A stretch of 64,000 nt of DNA from Ficedula albicollis (GCF_000247815.1 NC_021676.1:19941788-20005787); one strand, 5' to 3'. Counted from the first letter of the stretch, positions 1 through 20,029 are shown. Translations and numbers: made by a program. Notes: generated from the letters alone by a model not told the origin.

Positions 1-521
1 TTGGGAATCTGAACTGGGAATCTGAAATTGGGAATCTGAACTTAGGGATCTTCCCCTGGCAATCTAAAATTGGGAATCTAAAATTGGGAATCTAAAATTG
101 GGAATCTGAATTTAGGGATCTGCTCCTGGGAATCTGAATTTGGGGTTCTGAAATTGGGAATCTGAATTTTTGAATCTGAAATTGGGCATCTGAATTTAGG
201 GATCTGCCCCGGGAATCTCAATTTAGGGATCTGCTCCTGGGAATCTGAATTTGGGAATCTGCTTCTGGGAATTTGAATTTAGGGATCTGAAATTGGGAAT
301 CTGAATTTAGGGATCTGCCCCGGGAATCTCAACTTAGGGATCTGCTCCTGGGAATCTGAATTTAGGGATCTGCTCCTGGGAATCTGAATTTGGGAATCCG
401 AACTTGGGAATCTGAAATTAAGGATCTGAAATTGGGGATCTGAATTTTGGAATCTGAATTTGGGAATATGAAATTGGGAATCTGAATTTAGGGATCTGCC
501 CCTGGGAATCTGCCCCTGGGA
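1..521. repeat. Degenerate 14-bp minisatellite
   Basis: Tandem variants of the 14-mer gggaatctgaattt, with gggatctgctcct and similar interruptions. The copies are diverged, so this is an older array than most others here. It runs to the left window edge and probably continues beyond it. Confidence 0.9.
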
Positions 522-524
522 TCA

Positions 525-632
525 CCCAGTGCCACCCCCTGCCGTGGCCAGGGTCACCTTCACTGTCCCAGTTTGCCCCAAGCCCTCCAGCTGTGGCTGC
601 CCCTGGATCCCTGGAAGTGTCCTGGACAGGGC
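525..632. mobile_element. Two opposed CR1 LINE 3' fragments
   Basis: The first half (ccaccccctgccgtgg followed by gccccaagccctcc) resembles the reverse complement of the avian CR1 3' region. The second half (gctgcccctggatccctgg) resembles the same family in forward orientation. Short and diverged; the identification rests on remembered CR1 consensus motifs. Confidence 0.5.
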
Positions 633-639
633 TTTAGGA

Positions 640-1120
640 CAAACCAAAAAAGCCTCTCCCAAAAAAAAAAAAAAAAAAAAAATTAACCCACTGTGTTGAG
701 ACCAGGGCTGAGCCAAGAGGCTCCTTTGGGCTGGGGGGGAAAACACTGGGATGAAAAACGTCCCTGTGCTGCTGGTGCAGGTGATAAAAATTCAAATTGC
801 TATTTGAATGTCCTCATTCGAAACACAAAGCAGCAGGGCCAGGAAGGGCAGCGGAGTTTCCCTTCAGCTTTGTCCAGCTGAAACTCTGGAGGAATTAAAC
901 CTGCCTGGTTTTGAGGCACCCCGTTGGAACTTTTCCCCAGCCTCGGTGTTCCTGTTAAACCCTGTCTTTGATGAAACCTGTTCACGCTGGTCTTGTGAAA
1001 ACGCTTCCCCCTGGCTCTGTTCTGGCACCTGGAAGCCAAGTTGTGACTGTCCCTGGCTGTTTCCTCCTTCCTGGAACATTTGTAGCACGTCTGCTGGGCC
1101 AGGACTGTTCCAAAACCCAG

Positions 1121-1157
<37 letters not shown>

Positions 1158-1440
1158 AATGTGCAGAGTGATATCAGCTATGGCTGGAATCCAGAGAGGC
1201 AGGGACAGCACAGAGCCAGAACTGTGGGGGAATTGAGATTTTTTTCATCCTGCTGGTGGATCCAGGGGGTTGAACCTCTGTGCTTGCCTCTCCCCCCGTT
1301 AATCCCCAGCACAATTCCAAGGTGTTAAAGCCTGAGCAAACACTCTCTGGTTAAGCTGAGCTCAAGCCAGGCTTATTTGCATGGCCCAGCTCTGTCAAGC
1401 AGCAGAGTTTGTTTGACCGTGGGTCCTTTTCTCACAGGGA
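640..1440. other. Non-repetitive stretch with two poly-A runs; no gene seen
   Basis: Contains an A run at about 661-681 and another of about 34 bases ending at 1155. No frame with convincing coding character or paired splice sites was found. It precedes the first giant C tract. Confidence 0.5.
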
Positions 1441-1462
1441 AATTGTGCTTTTTTTTTTTTTT

Positions 1463-3985
<2,523 letters not shown>

Positions 3986-4315
3986 TCTGCATTCAAGCCC
4001 CGGCGCCCTCATTAAAGCATTTATTATACCTGAAGCCTTATCAGATCCCCAGGTAGTCCAGGAACCATCAGTGCCCTCATAAATCTCTTTTATAGGAGGG
4101 CTGATCTTTACTGAGAGCAATTAAGCCGGGCCCAGAGTTCACTTCTCTTTTTTATGAACAACGACCAAACCCCGTTCTGCGGCTGGGAATTGGTTCTGGC
4201 TCTTGGCTCCGTTCCTTCCTCCCCTTATCAGCCCTTCAAACAAAGAATTTCACTTTGTGCCTGAGCCACGGTGTTTCTTTGGCAGGGGCTGGGGAGGAGG
4301 GGGCTGGGAAACAGC
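3986..4315. other. AT-rich candidate conserved non-coding element
   Basis: About 4005-4175 is unusually AT-rich and non-repetitive for this window (attaaagcatttattatacc, ctcataaatctcttttatag, gagcaattaagccggg). No open frame. The complex, unique composition amid minisatellites suggests a conserved element, possibly regulatory for the KLF-like gene. This is inference only. Confidence 0.35.
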
Positions 4316-7972
<3,657 letters not shown>

Positions 7973-7974
7973 GG

Positions 7975-8706
7975 TCCCTGACAAGGCAAGGCATTCCAGG
8001 ATTCCCTGGTTCTGTGGGAGGAAGGGCTCCCTGGGAAGCATAGAGAGGAAGGAATCCCCAGAAACTGATGCAGGAATCCCTGGAAGTTGGTGGAACCCGT
8101 TCTGAGCAGGGTAGAACACAAAGAACTTTTTAATCCTTTCCAAGCCGAGCTGGTCTGGAATTCCCTGGTTCCAGGGAGCAGCCCATGGGAGGAAAAGCTC
8201 CCTGGAAGGACGGGAAGGTTTTCCTGGATGGAATGCTGGGGAGGAAGGAATCCCTAGGAATTGATGCAGGAATCCCTGGAAGTTGGCGGAACCCGTTCTG
8301 GGCAGGGTGGAACATGAGATTTCCAATCCTTTCCAAGCCAAGCTCTTCCAGGATTCCCTGGTTCCATGGAGCAGCCCATGGGAGGAAAAGCTCCCTGGAA
8401 GCACGGGAAGGTTTCCCTGGAATGCTGGGGAGGGAGGAATCCCTGGTTTTGGGCAGGGCAGGGCACACATCCGATCTGAATCCCCAGAAACTGATGCAGG
8501 AATCCCTGGAAGTTGGTGGAACCCGTTCTGAGCAGGGTAGAACACAAAGAACTTTTTAATCCTTTCCAAGCCGAGCTGGTCTGGAATTCCCTGGTTCCAG
8601 GGAGCAGCCCATGGGAGGAAAAGCTCCCTGGAAGGACGGGAAGGTTTTCCTGGAATGCTGGGGAGGGAGGAATCCCTGGTTTTGGGCAGGGCAGGGCACA
8701 CATGCC
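7975..8706. repeat. Long-unit tandem repeat (about 200-230 bp)
   Basis: Three to four copies of a long unit containing ggagcagcccatgggaggaa, aaaagctccctggaag, ggaatccctggttttgggca and gatgcaggaatccctgg. Copies near 8101 and 8527 share more than 100 nearly identical bases. The array resumes after the next C tract at 9501. Confidence 0.85.
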
Positions 8707-9500
<794 letters not shown>

Positions 9501-9608
9501 AGGTAGCAGCCCATGGGAGGAAAAGCTCCCTGGAAGCACGGGAAGGTTTCCCTGGAATGCTGGGGAGGGAGGAATCCCTGGTTTTGGGCAGGGCAGGGCA
9601 CACATGCC
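9501..9608. repeat. Partial copy of the 200-230-bp repeat
   Basis: Nearly identical to about 8366-8464 and 8605-8706 (gcagcccatgggaggaaaag through gggcagggcacacatgcccg). It continues the array left of the C tract. Confidence 0.85.
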
Positions 9609-9875
9609 CGTTGTGAAACTGTCCCCCATGGTGTGACCATGGATGTGACACTGTGTGACCATGGACGTGGCACCTTGTCCCACAGTGTGACCATGGGTGT
9701 GACACTGGTGCCATGATGTAACCTTGGATGTGACACTGTCCCCCGTGGTGTGACCATGGATGTGACACTGTGTGACCATGGATGTGGCACCTTGTCCCAC
9801 GGTGTGACCATGGGTGTGACATCAGTGCCATGATGTACTTGGATGTGAAACTGTCCCCCGTGGTGTGACCATGGA

Positions 9876-9879
<4 letters not shown>
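9609..9879. repeat. 117-bp higher-order minisatellite, left fragment
   Basis: Monomers such as gtgtgaccatggatgtgaca and cttgtcccacggtgtgacca, the same family as the array at 11600-13150 on the other side of the KLF-like exon. Cut on the right by a C tract and an N gap. Confidence 0.9.

Positions 9880-9946
<67 letters not shown>
9880..9946. repeat. Poly-C run, 67 bp
   Basis: C67 followed by T6 and then the N gap: a C run lying directly at a declared assembly gap. Confidence 0.95.
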
Positions 9947-9952
9947 TTTTTT

Positions 9953-10010
9953 NNNNNNNNNNNNNNNNNNNNNNNNNNNNNNNNNNNNNNNNNNNNNNNN
10001 NNNNNNNNNN
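9953..10010. other. Assembly gap (58 N)
   Basis: Run of N. It shows that this locus was hard to assemble and that contigs were joined here. Confidence 1.
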
Positions 10011-10164
10011 AGGTGGGAAGGTTGGATGGGTGGGATGGGTTTGGTTTGGGAATGGGTGCGTTTGGGAGGGAGGGGGGGAGGGCACGGGGGTGACATCACC
10101 CGAATGCCTCGAGGGAAACAATGGTTGTGTACAGAGCTGCCGGCAGGGCGAGCTCGGAGGTGTG

Positions 10165-10325
10165 GAACGTTAGGTCATGGAATCCTGGAATGGTTTGGCT
10201 TTGGGAGGGGACTTTAAAGGTTGTCTGATCCTTTAGGGACGTCTGCCACCAGATCAGGTTGCCCCAAACCCCATCCAGCCTGGCCTTGAGCACTTCCAGC
10301 AATGGGACAGCCACAAACACTGGGT
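10165..10325 (-). mobile_element. CR1 LINE 3' fragment
   Basis: Matches the remembered reverse complement of the CR1 3' end: ggaatggtttggctttggga, then ccccatccagcctggccttg and agcacttccagcaatgggac. About 160 bp, diverged, no coding capacity. Confidence 0.75.
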
Positions 10326-10524
10326 GGTGGCTACAAAAAAATTTAGATTTTTCGGATCAAAATGTAGATTTAGAGCCCCGTCTTCCTCCTGGTGCCTCCC
10401 ACCTTCCTTAGGAATTTTTGCCTTTTTGTTTTAAAAAAACCCCTAATTTACACGCTGGTTTTAGCCAGAAACGCTCCAAAATCCAACAGGAACTTGAAGA
10501 GCACCAGAAGGCAAAGTGGGAGGG

Positions 10525-10738
10525 GGGGAAGAGGGACAAGATTTGCTTGGTGCAGCTCAATCCCTCGGTGTCCCTGGGCAGTGCCAAGGACATTGGGTGT
10601 CTCCCAGAGGTGTTTTGGGGAGTGTTTGGGGGTGTTAAACCTGGAGGAAAGGAGGCTCAGGAGAGACCTCATCACTCTGTACAACTCTGTGAAAGAAAGT
10701 TGTGGCCAGATGGGGGTCAGTCTCTTCTGCTAAGTTGG
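10525..10738 (+). mobile_element. CR1 LINE fragment
   Basis: Contains ggaggctcaggagagacctc, cactctgtacaactctgtga and gatgggggtcagtctcttct, diagnostic of the forward CR1 3' region. The head of this piece (gtgcagctcaatccc) is repeated near 10855, so this part of the intron is partly duplicated. Confidence 0.75.
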
Positions 10739-10822
10739 AGTGTTTGGGGGTGGTTTTGGGGGTGGTTTTGGGGAGTGTTTAGGGGTGTTTTTGGGGGTGT
10801 TTAGGGGTGTTTTTGGGAGGCT
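10739..10822. repeat. G-rich ggtgttttggggg-type repeat
   Basis: Repeats of ggtggttttggggg and gtgtttaggggtgtttttgg. Several G4 runs lie within 80 bp, so the + strand could form a G-quadruplex. It lies in the presumed intron before the KLF-like exon. Confidence 0.6.
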
Positions 10823-11012
10823 GAGCAGGGGGAGAAGAGAGCCAGGACCTGTGTGGTGCAGCTCAATCCCTGTGCGCTCCCCGGCAGCGCCACGGAACGT
10901 GCGCATCTCCAGAGTCCGGGGGTTTTTTGGTTTTTTTTTGGTTTGTTTTTTTTTGTTTTTTTTTTGGAAGCCGGGCACAGCGGCCGTGAGCTGTGAGGCG
11001 TGACTGTGCCCC

Positions 11013-11034
11013 GTGTGTGTGTGTGTGTGTGTGT
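11013..11034. repeat. (GT)11 microsatellite at a 3' splice site
   Basis: Eleven GT units followed by cccctgggcag, ending at the acceptor of the KLF-like exon. Much of the usual polypyrimidine tract position is occupied by the dinucleotide run. Confidence 0.9.
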
Positions 11035-11045
11035 CCCCTGGGCAG

Positions 11046-11224
11046 GTGAGAAGCCCTACAAGTGCACGTGGGAAGGCTGCGACTGGCGCTTCGCCCGCTC
11101 GGACGAGCTCACCCGGCACTACCGCAAGCACACGGGCGCCAAGCCCTTCAAGTGCCCGGCGTGCGGCCGCTGCTTCTCCCGCTCCGACCACCTGGCCCTG
11201 CACATGAAGAGACACCAGAATTAG
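11046..11224 (+). CDS. KLF5-like transcription factor, last coding exon (zinc fingers 2-3)
   Basis: Encodes the C-terminal end of a Kruppel-like factor, a nuclear sequence-specific activator that binds GC/CACCC boxes. The exon opens after gggcag, its first two bases completing a Gly codon, and reads [20 protein letters not shown], then the linker HTGAKPFKC and a final finger with [16 protein letters not shown] before TAG. Zinc ligands C-x4-C/H-x3-H of finger 2 and C-x2-C/H-x3-H of finger 3 are intact. The GCDWRF finger and terminal MKRHQN match KLF5, while CPACGRC in finger 3 differs from KLF5 as I remember it, so a KLF5 paralogue (KLF5L-like) is likely. The last KLF5 exon also begins at this codon phase. 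Finger 1 and the activation domain are not visible upstream; they may lie in unresolved C tracts, the N gap, or left of the window. Confidence 0.9.
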
Positions 11225-11600
11225 GAGCCACTTCCCTTCCTGCCTCTCCCAGAGCAGCTCGAACTCTTCCCTCCTCCCCGGACGTAGGGACGACGCGGTG
11301 GAGCGAGGCGGGGGCTCAGCCTGGCCCCGGCTCTGGCTGCTTTTCCAAGAGACTGGAACCAGCCCAGCTCGTGTCAGACCAGCCCTGAGTGCAGATCGAC
11401 CTCCTGACGAGGCTCCCGCTGGCCCCGAGCCCGTGGGGCTGGGATTCCCCAGGGATTTCCTCCGGCGATCCTGCTATTGATTTGTCACCCGGGAGCGGCC
11501 GCGCGTCCCAAATTTGGGATGGGTTTTGCCCCTTTTTGGTGAGGCCCAGGAGGAGGTGACAGCTTGGCTGGGATGGGTCTCGCCTGGACTTTTTTTGGAC
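11225..11600 (+). other. Proximal 3' UTR of the KLF5-like gene (presumed)
   Basis: GC-rich sequence directly after the TAG stop with no recognisable repeat and no conserved open frame. No poly(A) signal occurs before the minisatellite that starts near 11600, so the transcript probably runs through that array. Confidence 0.5.
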
Positions 11601-13150
11601 AGTGCCATGGCGTAGCTGTGGATGTGGCACCGTGTGACCGTGGACGTGGCGCCTTGTCCCACGGTGTGACCATGGGTGTGACATCAGTGCCATGATGTAC
11701 TTGGATGTGACACTGTCCCCCGTGGTGTGACCATGGATGTGACACTGTGTGACCATGGATGTGGCACCTTGTCCCACGGTGTGACCATGGGTGTGACACT
11801 GGTGCCATGATGTAACCTTGGATGTGACACTGTCCCCCGTGGTGTGACCATGGATGTGACACTGTGTGACCATGGATGTGGCACCTTGTCCCACGGTGTG
11901 ACCATGGGTGTGACACTGGTGCCATGATGTAACCTTGGATGTGACACTGTCCCCCGTGGTGTGACCATGGATGTGACACTGTGTGACCATGGATGTGGCA
12001 CCTTGTCCCACGGTGTGACCATGGGTGTGACACTGGTGCCATGATGTAACCTTGGATGTGACACTGTCCCCCGTGGTGTGACCATGGATGTGACACTGTG
12101 TGACCATGGATGTGGCACCTTGTCCCACGGTGTGACCATGGGTGTGACACTGGTGCCATGATGTAACCTTGGATGTGACACTGTCCCCCATGGTGTGACC
12201 ATGGGTGTGACATCAGTGCCATGATGTAACCGTGGATGTGACACTGTCCCCTGTGGTGTGACCATGGGTGTGACACTGTTTGACATGGATGTGGCACTTT
12301 GGCCCATGGTGTGACCATGGGTGTGATGTCAGTGCCATGGTGTAACCTTGGATGTGAAACTGTCCCCCATGGTGTGACCATGGATGTGACACTGTGTGAC
12401 CATGGATGTGGCACCTTGTCCCACGGTGTGACCATGGGTGTGACACTGGTGCCATGATGTAACCTTGGATGTGACACTGTCCCCCGTGGTGTGACCATGG
12501 ATGTGACACTGTGTGACCATGGATGTGGCACCTTGTCCCATGGTGTGACCATGGGTGTGTCATCAGTGCCATGGTGTAACCTTGGATGTGACACTGTCCC
12601 CCGTGGTGTGACCATGGATGTGACACTTTGGCCCATGGTGTGACCATGGATGTGACACTGTCCCCAGTGGTGTGACCACGGATGTGCCACCAGTGCCATG
12701 CTGTGACCATGAACGTGGCACTGTCACCCATGGTGTGACCATGGACGTGCCACCAGTGCCATGCTGTGACCATGGAAGTGACACCAGTGCCATGCTGTGA
12801 CCATGAACGTGGCACTGTCACCCATGGTGTGACCATGGACGTGCCACCAGTGCCATGCTGTGACCATGGAAGTGACACCAGTGCCATGCTGTGACCATGA
12901 ACGTGGCACTGTCACCCATGGTGTGACCATGGACGTGCCACCAGTGCCATGCTGTGACCATGGAAGTGACACCAGTGCCATGCTGTGACCATGAACGTGG
13001 CACTGTCCCCCATGGTGTGACCATGGACGTGCCACCAGTGCCGTGCTGTGACCATCAGTATGACACTGTCACCCATGGACGTGCCACCAGTGCCATGGTG
13101 TGACCATCAGTGTGACACTGTCACCCGTGGACGTGCCACCGGTGCCGTGC
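11600..13150. repeat. 117-bp higher-order minisatellite
   Basis: Monomers of about 22 bp built on tgtgaccatggatgtgacac. A 117-bp block repeats almost perfectly (gcaccttgtcccacggtgtg recurs at 11764, 11881 and every 117 bp after that), then degenerates rightward into a different block with gccaccagtgccatgctgtg. The same family occurs at 9609-9879, on the other side of the KLF exon. Confidence 0.95.
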
Positions 13151-14686
13151 CGTGCCAGGACCCAGCTCTCTCGGGGTGACAATCCCATCTCTGTGGGGGC
13201 ATAGAGGAACAGACCTGTGACAAACTCACCCTTCTCCCAAGGGGCAGCACGAAAGCAGGTGACAGAGGTGTCACCTGTGTCCCACTGAGCCCATTCCTGG
13301 CAGCCAGCCTGGGACAGAGCACCCGCCCTGCCTGGCCGGGTTTTTATGGTTGTGTCCTTTGCATTTCTGCTTCCAAGAGGAATTTGGACTTCAGGTGTGT
13401 CTGGGAGGACCAGCAGGGGTTTGAAGTCACCTGAGGGACAGCAAAAGAGCCACTGCTGAAGGTCTGGCGTGCCAGAATCCACCAGTGGTGCCTTCTCCAA
13501 AATCCTACAAGGACTCGGTGGTTGCTGGTCCCACCCAGCCTGAGCTTTGTCATTCCATCAGATGGGGGGAAAAAAAAAAAAAATAAAAGGGATTCCATCA
13601 GATGGGGGGGAAAAAAAAAAAAAAAAAAAAAAGGGGAAAAAAGCATCTTGGAAACAAATTCCAATAAATCCTGCTGTTCAGAGTGGAATCACATGACTAC
13701 CTCACAGGTGCACCCCCTCCTCCCCCCGTCCCGTGGGATGCACGTCCCCGTTCTCCAAAGCCTCCCGGGGGTTCAGCTGGGGCACAACAAGAGCCGGCTG
13801 TGAGAGCTGTGAATGAATCAGGACCAAATCACGGGGCTGCCGTGCCCAGCAGGATTCTGATTTGTTCCACACCCTCCTCCTCCTCCCCCTCTCTCGTTTT
13901 CCCTCGGATCATTTCGGGTGTGTGGGATGGAGCAGGCTGGAATTTGGAGAGCGCTCCTCCCTGCTGTTTGCAGAGCCACTGCTGGGTTCCTTGGGCGAGC
14001 AGAGCCAACCCCGCGGGTCTGTTCGGCAGGAGAGGAGGGCAGGAAGGATTTGGGGTGGACCTGGTCCAGCTCTGCTCCTGGGGCTCTTTGGCTCCTGTGC
14101 CCCCAGGGAGGGTGGGAAAGGGGCGGGAGGGAAAGGCCATGGAATTGCTGGATGTTTTCCCAGCACTGGGGACAGTTCTCCAGCCCTCAGCACCAATCCA
14201 AGATGGTTTTTTTGGGGGCACATCTTGTGGTGGAAGCTCCCCAGTGCAGGAGCCAAACCACGAGGCACAGGGTCCCCGTTTTTGTCACCATCAGCCCCAC
14301 CTGTGTCCCTCCCACAGGGATCTCTCACCCCCTCTGCCTCTGGAGAAGGAAAACTCCTCTTCCCATCCCGAATTCCCCTTTCCCCACCCTGTGATGCTGA
14401 TGGAGCCCAAAGCCAGTTTGCTCAAAACCCGAAGTGCAAAGCCAAACCCACCAACAGGCAGCTTGGAATCCGAGGGGAATTGGACAAAGTTTTCCTGCTA
14501 ATCCTGGGAATCTTTTTTCCCTACAGCCTCTGCTTGTCCCCCCCTGGACTCTGTGTGTGTAAATATATAAATATATATTTTTTTTAACTTGATGAGGGGC
14601 AGAAGTGTTTTAGCACCCACCCACTGCTCTGTATGCAAACTCCTCACATGCAAACGCTTCTCTATGCAACAATTAAAAAAAAAAAA

Positions 14687-14688
<2 letters not shown>
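13151..14688. other. Unique sequence, possibly KLF5-like 3' UTR
   Basis: Mostly non-repetitive, with two A runs near 13569-13632 whose flanks (ccatcagatgggggg) are a short tandem duplication. The right end is AT-rich (gtaaatatataaatatatat) with two tatgcaaac/catgcaaac octamer-like sites near 14630-14655. A long open frame at 13683-14501 has no recognisable domain and looks like chance. Confidence 0.35.

Positions 14689-14746
<58 letters not shown>
14689..14746. repeat. Poly-C run, 58 bp
   Basis: C58 directly after A14, an A-to-C homopolymer junction also seen at 49213. Confidence 0.95.
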
Positions 14747-15179
14747 TATTGTATGGACAGAGCGGACAGCTCTGGGTTTGTATTGGTGGCCGAGGGCAGC
14801 TGTTTTTGGGGAGAAATCCAGGGAAAAGGGAGCAGTGCTGATGGAGGCACGTGACAAAAGAAGGTCCCTCCATCCTGGTCCCCTGGGACATCTTGGAAAA
14901 GCTTTGCAAGGAGTGATCAAAGGCTGGAGTGTGGGTGCCTCACCTCTCTTTGAAAACAGGGAGAAAATCGCTGTAAATAGGCCAAAAGTGCCGTGTGTGA
15001 CTTCGTGGGTTCTTCCAGGTGATCCTTTATCATCCAAGATGAACACAATGGGGAAGAAATTGGGACCTGGAAAAAGTGTGTGTGGGGGGAAGATTTCTTT
15101 TCCTGGGATGCTGTGTTTGTTACAGAGCCCCTCTCCCCCACCAAACTCCCCCAGGAATATCGATCCATCTCTATTTTGT

Positions 15180-15185
15180 AATAAA
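15180..15185 (+). terminator. Candidate poly(A) signal AATAAA
   Basis: AATAAA within ctattttgtaataaaatttt, followed about 25 bases later by a GT/T-rich stretch (ggtctggcttctggtccttc), the usual arrangement for cleavage and polyadenylation. It could end the KLF5-like transcript, giving a 3' UTR of about 4 kb that includes the 117-bp minisatellite. This is inference; no transcript was seen. Confidence 0.4.
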
Positions 15186-15209
15186 ATTTTATCACCTGCA
15201 CGCCTGGTC

Positions 15210-16389
15210 TGGCTTCTGGTCCTTCCTGCTCCAAGAGCTTTTTGTGCCTTTACCCCTCTGCTTTTCCTGGCTTAAGGAAAAGGGGAAATGAAGTTTTTTA
15301 ATTGAGGAAATTGGTGTCCAGGCAGGGAAGGATCCACGAATGGTGTGAGCCTGGAGTTGGTGCTGCCCCAGTGCCGTGGGAAGGGAAAGGAGGAACACAA
15401 GCCTCGGTTTTGACCCCCCTCATCTTTATCCTGAGAAGGGAAATGGGGCATCCACAGATCCAGGAGGGAGCAGAGCCGTGAGGTGGAGAGGGAAGACACC
15501 TGAACATTCCGGGAGCCCCTCCTGTCCTTGGGGACACTGCTGTGCCACCAGGGCTGCTCCTGGTCACCAGGACAGCGAATGTTTGGGATGTCAGGGAGGT
15601 TCAAGAGGGTGGCTGACTGCTCGAGAACCTGAGGTGTCCTCCCAAAGTGGGGAAAACCCCGGGGAGAGCCCCACTGGGGAGGTGCCAGACCTGGCTGAGG
15701 CGCCTTTGGGCTGACTCCTCCCTGGGATCTTCTCTTTGAGCAGTGGCAGGTCTGGGCCAGAGCTCAGAGATGGAACTTCAGGCTCAGCTGGACCCCAAAA
15801 AAGTTCTTCTCCCTTTCCCACCCCGCGGCTCCCAGTGCCTGCAGTGTCCCCCCATCCCCGTCCCGTTCGTGCCGGGTTTGTGCGATGTAAAAGCTGGGTG
15901 GGCGCCTGGGCTGCTCCTGCCGGGCTCTGAAAGCTCCAGGAACGCCAAGATCCAGCTGGTCAGGGGCAGGAAGGGAAGGTGGAGGCAGAGGGAGGGGAAA
16001 ATCCCCAGGGGAAGCCTGGAGGAGGTCACAGAGCGCGGCAGCAGCAGGAAAATCCTCTTGGCTTTTTTTCTTGGAATTCAGAAGGAAGCGGTGCTGGAAT
16101 CGCCTGGAAGGAGGGTCGGGATGGGAATGGTGGTTCCAGAGGGAGAAACTGGGAGATCCTGGAGCTGCCATCCCTGGTGGGATGGAGGGGGAAATCCCAG
16201 CCCAGCTGCCCTGGGAGGCTCCTGGAGATGCTCCTGCTTTGCGCGGGGCTTTGGTTTGGAGCTCTGCTGTGCCGGCGGGTCGGGGCTGCTCCCTCGGATG
16301 AGCCCGGGCTGTAAAGGTACCCATGGACTCGGGAAACCGCAGTGCCGGGGACGGGGAGCGGCCGGGCGGGAGCTCTGGAGCTCTGGAGC
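15210..16389. other. GC-rich unique sequence, no supported gene
   Basis: No tandem structure until 16390. An open frame of 235 codons (15743-16450) runs into the next minisatellite and has no recognisable domain or splice context, so it is not called. The segment just before 16390 carries a small gagctctg duplication. Confidence 0.5.
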
Positions 16390-17545
16390 TCACGATGGTG
16401 ACATGGGGACACGCGTGGGACAGGGCTGTGGCATGGGGACACACGTGTGACACATAGGGACACACGTGTGACAGGGTTGTGGCAAGGGGACACACACGTG
16501 TGACACATGGGGACACACAATGTGACAGATTGTAGCATAGGGACACACGTGTGACAGGATTGTGGCATGGGGACACACGTGTGACAGGATGGTGACATGG
16601 GGACACACACGTGTGACAGGGTTGTGGCATGGGGACACATACGTGTGACACATAAGGACACACGTGTGACAGGATTGTGGCATGGGGACACACGTGTGAC
16701 AGGATGGTGACATGGGGACACACACGTGTGACAGGGTTGTGGCATGGGGACACATACGTGTGACACATAAGGACACACGTGTGACAGGATTGTGGCATGG
16801 GGACACACGTGTGACAGGATGGTGACATGGGGACACACACGTGTGACAGGGTTGTGGCATGGGGACACATACGTGTGACACATAAGGACACACGTGTGAC
16901 AGGATTGTGGCATGGGGACACACGTGTGACAGGATGGTGACATGGGGACACACACGTGTGACAGGGTTGTGGCATGGGGACACATACGTGTGACACATAA
17001 GGACACACGTGTGACAGGATTGTGGCATGGGGACACACGTGTGACAGGATGGTGACATGGGGACACACACGTGTGACAGGGTTGTGGCATGGGGACACAT
17101 ACGTGTGACACATAAGGACACACGTGTGACAGGATTGTGGCATGGGGACACAGGTGTGGCAGGATGGTGACATGGGGACACACATGTGTGACAGGGTTGT
17201 GGCATGGGGACACACACGTGTGACACATAGGGACACACGTGTGACAGGATTGTGGCATAGGGACACACGTGTGACAGGATGGTGACATGGGGACACACAT
17301 GTGTGACAGGGTTGTGGCATGGGGACACACACGTGTGACACATAGGGACACACGTGTGACAGGATTGTGGCATAGGGACACACGTGTGACAGGATGGTGA
17401 CATGGGGACACACATGTGTGACAGGGTTGTGGCATGGGGACACACACGTGTGACACATAGGGACACACGTGTGACAGGGTTGTGGCACTGGGACACACAC
17501 ACGTGACAGGATTGTAGCATGGGGGACACCCATGCACGTGACAGG
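16390..17545. repeat. 115-bp higher-order minisatellite rich in CACGTG
   Basis: Monomers of about 29 bp, each with acgtgtgacag and catggggacac, grouped four to a 115-bp block that repeats nearly perfectly from about 16621 to 17150. Three of the four monomers contain the palindromic E-box CACGTG, giving roughly 30 sites in 1.15 kb. The frames open on the other strand are repeat shadows. Confidence 0.95.
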
Positions 17546-18258
<713 letters not shown>

Positions 18259-18597
18259 TGGGGGAAGGTGGCGCAGAGCGTCCCCGGAGCCGTGACAGCA
18301 GCCACGAGCGCTGCCCTTCAAACCCTGCCCTTATCGCCCCGAGTGTGTCCCCGGCGCTATCGACCCCTCCAGCCTCCCGCGGCCGCCCCGGCCATTAAAG
18401 TTAACCATTACCCGAAGGGAGGGTTTATTTGGGATAATCCAGGCCCGGGGGAAAGTGAGGGGCAGGGGGAGGAAGGCTCTGGGTGCTTTTCGGTGAGGTA
18501 GGGCGCGTCCTGCGGCGCTGGAGCGGCGCTTGAGCGAGACGAATGTTCAAATAATGCACGGCAAGCAGGGAGCTGGGATGGGAGAGCTCCGGGCACG
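18259..18597. other. CpG-rich candidate regulatory segment
   Basis: Unique CpG-rich sequence with a compact cluster ggccattaaagttaaccatt followed by acccgaagggagg and tttgggataatcc; the gttaaccattac core resembles an HNF1-like site. No exon seen. It could be a promoter or enhancer, which is inference. Confidence 0.3.

Positions 18598-20029
<1,432 letters not shown>

Noticed and set aside
10739..10822. Telomere-like G-rich repeat
   Set aside because: Units are ggtggttttggggg and variants, not TTAGGG; a local G-rich expansion fits better.
11485..13035. His/Trp/Ser/Val-rich frames on the minus strand
   Set aside because: Translation of the 117-bp minisatellite (117 is divisible by three).
13683..14501. 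272-codon open frame on the + strand
   Set aside because: No recognisable domain, low-complexity Pro/Ser composition, and several overlapping open frames in both strands as expected of GC-rich DNA; more likely 3' UTR or intergenic.
15743..16450. 235-codon open frame on the + strand
   Set aside because: No domain or splice context, and it ends inside a minisatellite.
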